A model generated the notes under the pieces. The model searched no databases. It was given only the letters and a program-made list of their open reading frames with translations, and was not told the origin of the DNA. The position numbers and the translations under genes are program-made. Source: Actinomadura parmotrematis (GTDB lineage: Bacteria > Actinomycetota > Actinomycetes > Streptosporangiales > Streptosporangiaceae). Taken from it: 64,000 nt of DNA. Below are positions 62,443 to 64,000 of this stretch, piece after piece. Location of the stretch: the NCBI RefSeq assembly GCF_019458805.1, contig NZ_JAIBOA010000031.1:1-64000 (forward strand). The letters run 5' to 3'. The stretch's first letter is position 1; every line of letters starts with the position of its first letter.

Positions 62443-63242
62443 GGGGCGTTCCCTTCGGCGTGGTCGGGGGGCTGGTGGCGCAGCAGGACGCGCTCGGCGA
62501 GGCCGACGGCCGCGGAGGTGAGCAGGCCGAGGGCGCCGACGATGGCGAGGCAGGCGAAGACGCCGGCGGAGTCGTACTGGCGCTGGCGCTCCAGGACGAG
62601 GCCGCCGACGCCGCCGGTGGAGGTGAGCATCTCGGCGAGCAGGACGACGATGAGGCAGATCGGCGCGGCGATCCGCACGCCGACCGCGACCGCCGGCAGC
62701 ACGCCCGGCACGATGACGGAGGCGATCTGGCGGCCGCGCCCGAGGCCGAGCGCGCGCCCGGCGTCGATGCGGACGCGGGGGACGGCGTCGATCGCCTCCT
62801 GGGTGTTCAGCGCGATCGGCCAGAGGGCCGCCGCGACGACGACGGCGAGGGTGGTGGCCCGCGTGGTCCCGATGAGCAGCACGGCGACCGGGACGGCGGC
62901 GGGCGGCGGGAAGTTGCGCAGGAACTCGGTGAGGGGCCCGAGCAGGCGCCGCGCGGCGGGCGAGGCGCCGAGCAGCGTGCCGAGCGCGGCGCCGGCGAGC
63001 GTGGCGAGGGCGAGCGCGAGGGCGAACGTCAGCAGGGTCGTGCCGAGGGCGGGCAGCAGCAGGCCGCGGTCCTGCACGGCCCGGCCCGCGTCGATCCAGG
63101 CGCCGGGGGAGGGGAAGTCGGCCGCGTGCGGGTCGCCGAGGAGCTGCCAGGCGGCGAGCAGGACGGCGAGCGGGAGCAGGCCGGCGGGCGGCGGGAACAG
63201 CGGCCGCTTCGCCTTGCGGCGGCGCCCGCGCGGCGCGCTCAC
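62439..63242 (-). CDS. SsuC/TauC-type ABC transporter permease
   Basis: A 267-residue permease of the nitrate/sulfonate/taurine type with six helices: LTEFLRNFPPPAAVPVAVLL near residue 110 and the EAA-type loop IDAGRALGLGRGRQIASVIV. GTG 63242 overlaps the stop of the next upstream permease (GTGA). Two related permeases in a row suggest a heteromeric channel. Confidence 0.9.
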   Translation of the reverse strand: MSAPRGRRRKAKRPLFPPPAGLLPLAVLLAAWQLLGDPHAADFPSPGAWIDAGRAVQDRGLLLPALGTTLLTFALALALATLAGAALGTLLGASPAARRLLGPLTEFLRNFPPPAAVPVAVLLIGTTRATTLAVVVAAALWPIALNTQEAIDAVPRVRIDAGRALGLGRGRQIASVIVPGVLPAVAVGVRIAAPICLIVVLLAEMLTSTGGVGGLVLERQRQYDSAGVFACLAIVGALGLLTSAAVGLAERVLLRHQPPDHAEGNAP

Positions 63243-64000
63243 GCGGCCCGTCCCGCGCGGAGCGAGGGGACGGCGCGCCGGGCGGCCGGCAGCAGGACGG
63301 CGTTCAGCCCGGCGCCGAGGGCGGCCACGAGCAGGACGTACACCCACATGGCGTCGGGGCGGAGCGCCGTCTGGTTCTCGGCGATGCCGGCGCCGAGGCC
63401 CTGCGGGGTGCCGACCATCTCGGTGAGGACGACGACGATGAGGCTGATGCCGAGGGAGAGGCGCGCGGCTGCGAGCACGAGGGGCGCCGCCGCCGGCAGC
63501 AGGAGCGACAGCACGACCCGCGTCCGCGACAGCTCGAACTGCCGGGCCACGTCGAGCAGGCGGCGCGGCGCCGCCCGCAGCCCGGCGGCCACGCCGATCA
63601 CCAGCGGCCAGGCCGCCGCGTACGCCGCGACCATCGTCTCGGCGCCGGTGGTGGGGCCGGCGACCAGCAGCGCGACGGGCACGAGCGCGACGGCGGGCAG
63701 CGTCCGCAGGACCTCCACCGAGGCCATCGAGAACCGCGCGGCGGTCGCCGACAGCCCGAGCGCGGTGCCGAGCGCCAGCGCGGCGGCCGACGCCAGCGCC
63801 CAGGCCAGCAGCGTCACCGCCGCCGTGTGGAGGAGGGCGCCGAGCAGGCCGCCGTGCAGGAGCAGGTCGCGTCCCGCCGCGACGATGGCGCTCGGCGCGG
63901 GCAGGTAGGTGAAGGTGAGGACGCGGGCGCGGATCAGCAGCTCCCACGCCGCGACCGCCAGCAGGGGCGCGGCGAGGCCGGCGGCGTCGAACCGGCGCGT
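63239..64000 (-). CDS. SsuC/TauC-type ABC transporter permease (5' end outside window)
   Basis: The last 253 residues of a second permease of the same family; the frame is open to the right edge (TRRFDAAGLAAPLLAVAAWE at the edge) and the start lies beyond 64000. It shows YLPAPSAIVAAGRDLLLHGG, the usual N-terminal region, VEVLRTLPAVALVPVALL and the EAA-type loop LLDVARQFELSRTRVVLSLL. A GTG at 63817 is internal and not the start. The ATPase and binding protein of this importer are probably further right. Confidence 0.88.
   Translation of the reverse strand, partial: TRRFDAAGLAAPLLAVAAWELLIRARVLTFTYLPAPSAIVAAGRDLLLHGGLLGALLHTAAVTLLAWALASAAALALGTALGLSATAARFSMASVEVLRTLPAVALVPVALLVAGPTTGAETMVAAYAAAWPLVIGVAAGLRAAPRRLLDVARQFELSRTRVVLSLLLPAAAPLVLAAARLSLGISLIVVVLTEMVGTPQGLGAGIAENQTALRPDAMWVYVLLVAALGAGLNAVLLPAARRAVPSLRAGRAA

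Overview
The window is very GC-rich DNA with densely packed genes, many ATGA/GTGA stop-start overlaps and GTG starts. This coding style, together with an SsgB-type sporulation protein, a DinB/mycothiol-type protein, a DUF574 methyltransferase, polyphosphate glucokinase and several ROK regulators, points to the chromosome of a sporulating, mycelial actinomycete. Actinomadura or another Streptosporangiales genus is my inference; no rRNA or other species marker is present. I see no insertion sequence, integrase, phage gene or CRISPR array.

Layout. 34-312: minus-strand tRNA cluster Gly(GCC)-Cys(GCA)-Val(GAC). 0.4-9 kb: CHAP cell-wall protein, universal stress protein with LysR regulator, divergent TDT-type exporter, a large ATPase-LuxR regulator, an M20 amidohydrolase and a DinB protein. 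9-18.5 kb: NAD(P)-binding/DUF2867 protein, a CE1758/CE1759-type flavin enzyme pair, SRPBCC and HEAT-repeat proteins, glmS and a DUF574 methyltransferase. 18.5-27 kb: exported or membrane proteins, including a large secreted peptidase with sedolisin-like catalytic residues, a beta-propeller protein with an MFS exporter, a secreted phosphoesterase and a membrane-anchored CBM2-like protein. 27.3-33.1 kb: a complete beta-glucoside utilisation operon (binding protein, two permeases, GH1 glucosidase, ROK regulator). 33-36 kb: PPK2, P450 and a small membrane protein. 36.0-36.3 kb: a second copy of the Gly-Cys-Val tRNA cluster with the same promoter and leader layout. 36.4-42.7 kb: ArsR regulator, pabB-pabC, ppgK, sthA, ssgB, a TIGR02611 membrane protein and tRNA-Val(CAC). 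42.7-50.4 kb: second sugar locus with ROK kinase, ROK regulator, mmsA-mmsB-chvE-like importer and manA. 50.4-58.5 kb: oligopeptide-type ABC operon carrying a fused permease-ATPase and two hydrolases, facing a double-HTH Lrp regulator. 59.7-64 kb: operon of two SsuC-type permeases, an amidohydrolase, a flavin reductase and an acyl-CoA-dehydrogenase-fold monooxygenase; it runs off the right edge.

How it works together. Two ROK-controlled sugar importers feed hexose metabolism through GH1, ROK kinase, ManA and GlmS. PpgK and PPK2 tie sugar and nucleotide phosphorylation to polyphosphate, and SthA balances NADPH/NADH. The right end is devoted to uptake and breakdown of organic nitrogen or aromatic compounds. 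The most unusual items are the sedolisin-like catalytic residues in the subtilase-like peptidase, the duplicated tRNA operon with a conserved leader that can be read as a leaderless mini-ORF, a very strong hairpin at the binding-protein/permease junction of the peptide transporter, and paired direct repeats just downstream of the LuxR-ATPase gene.
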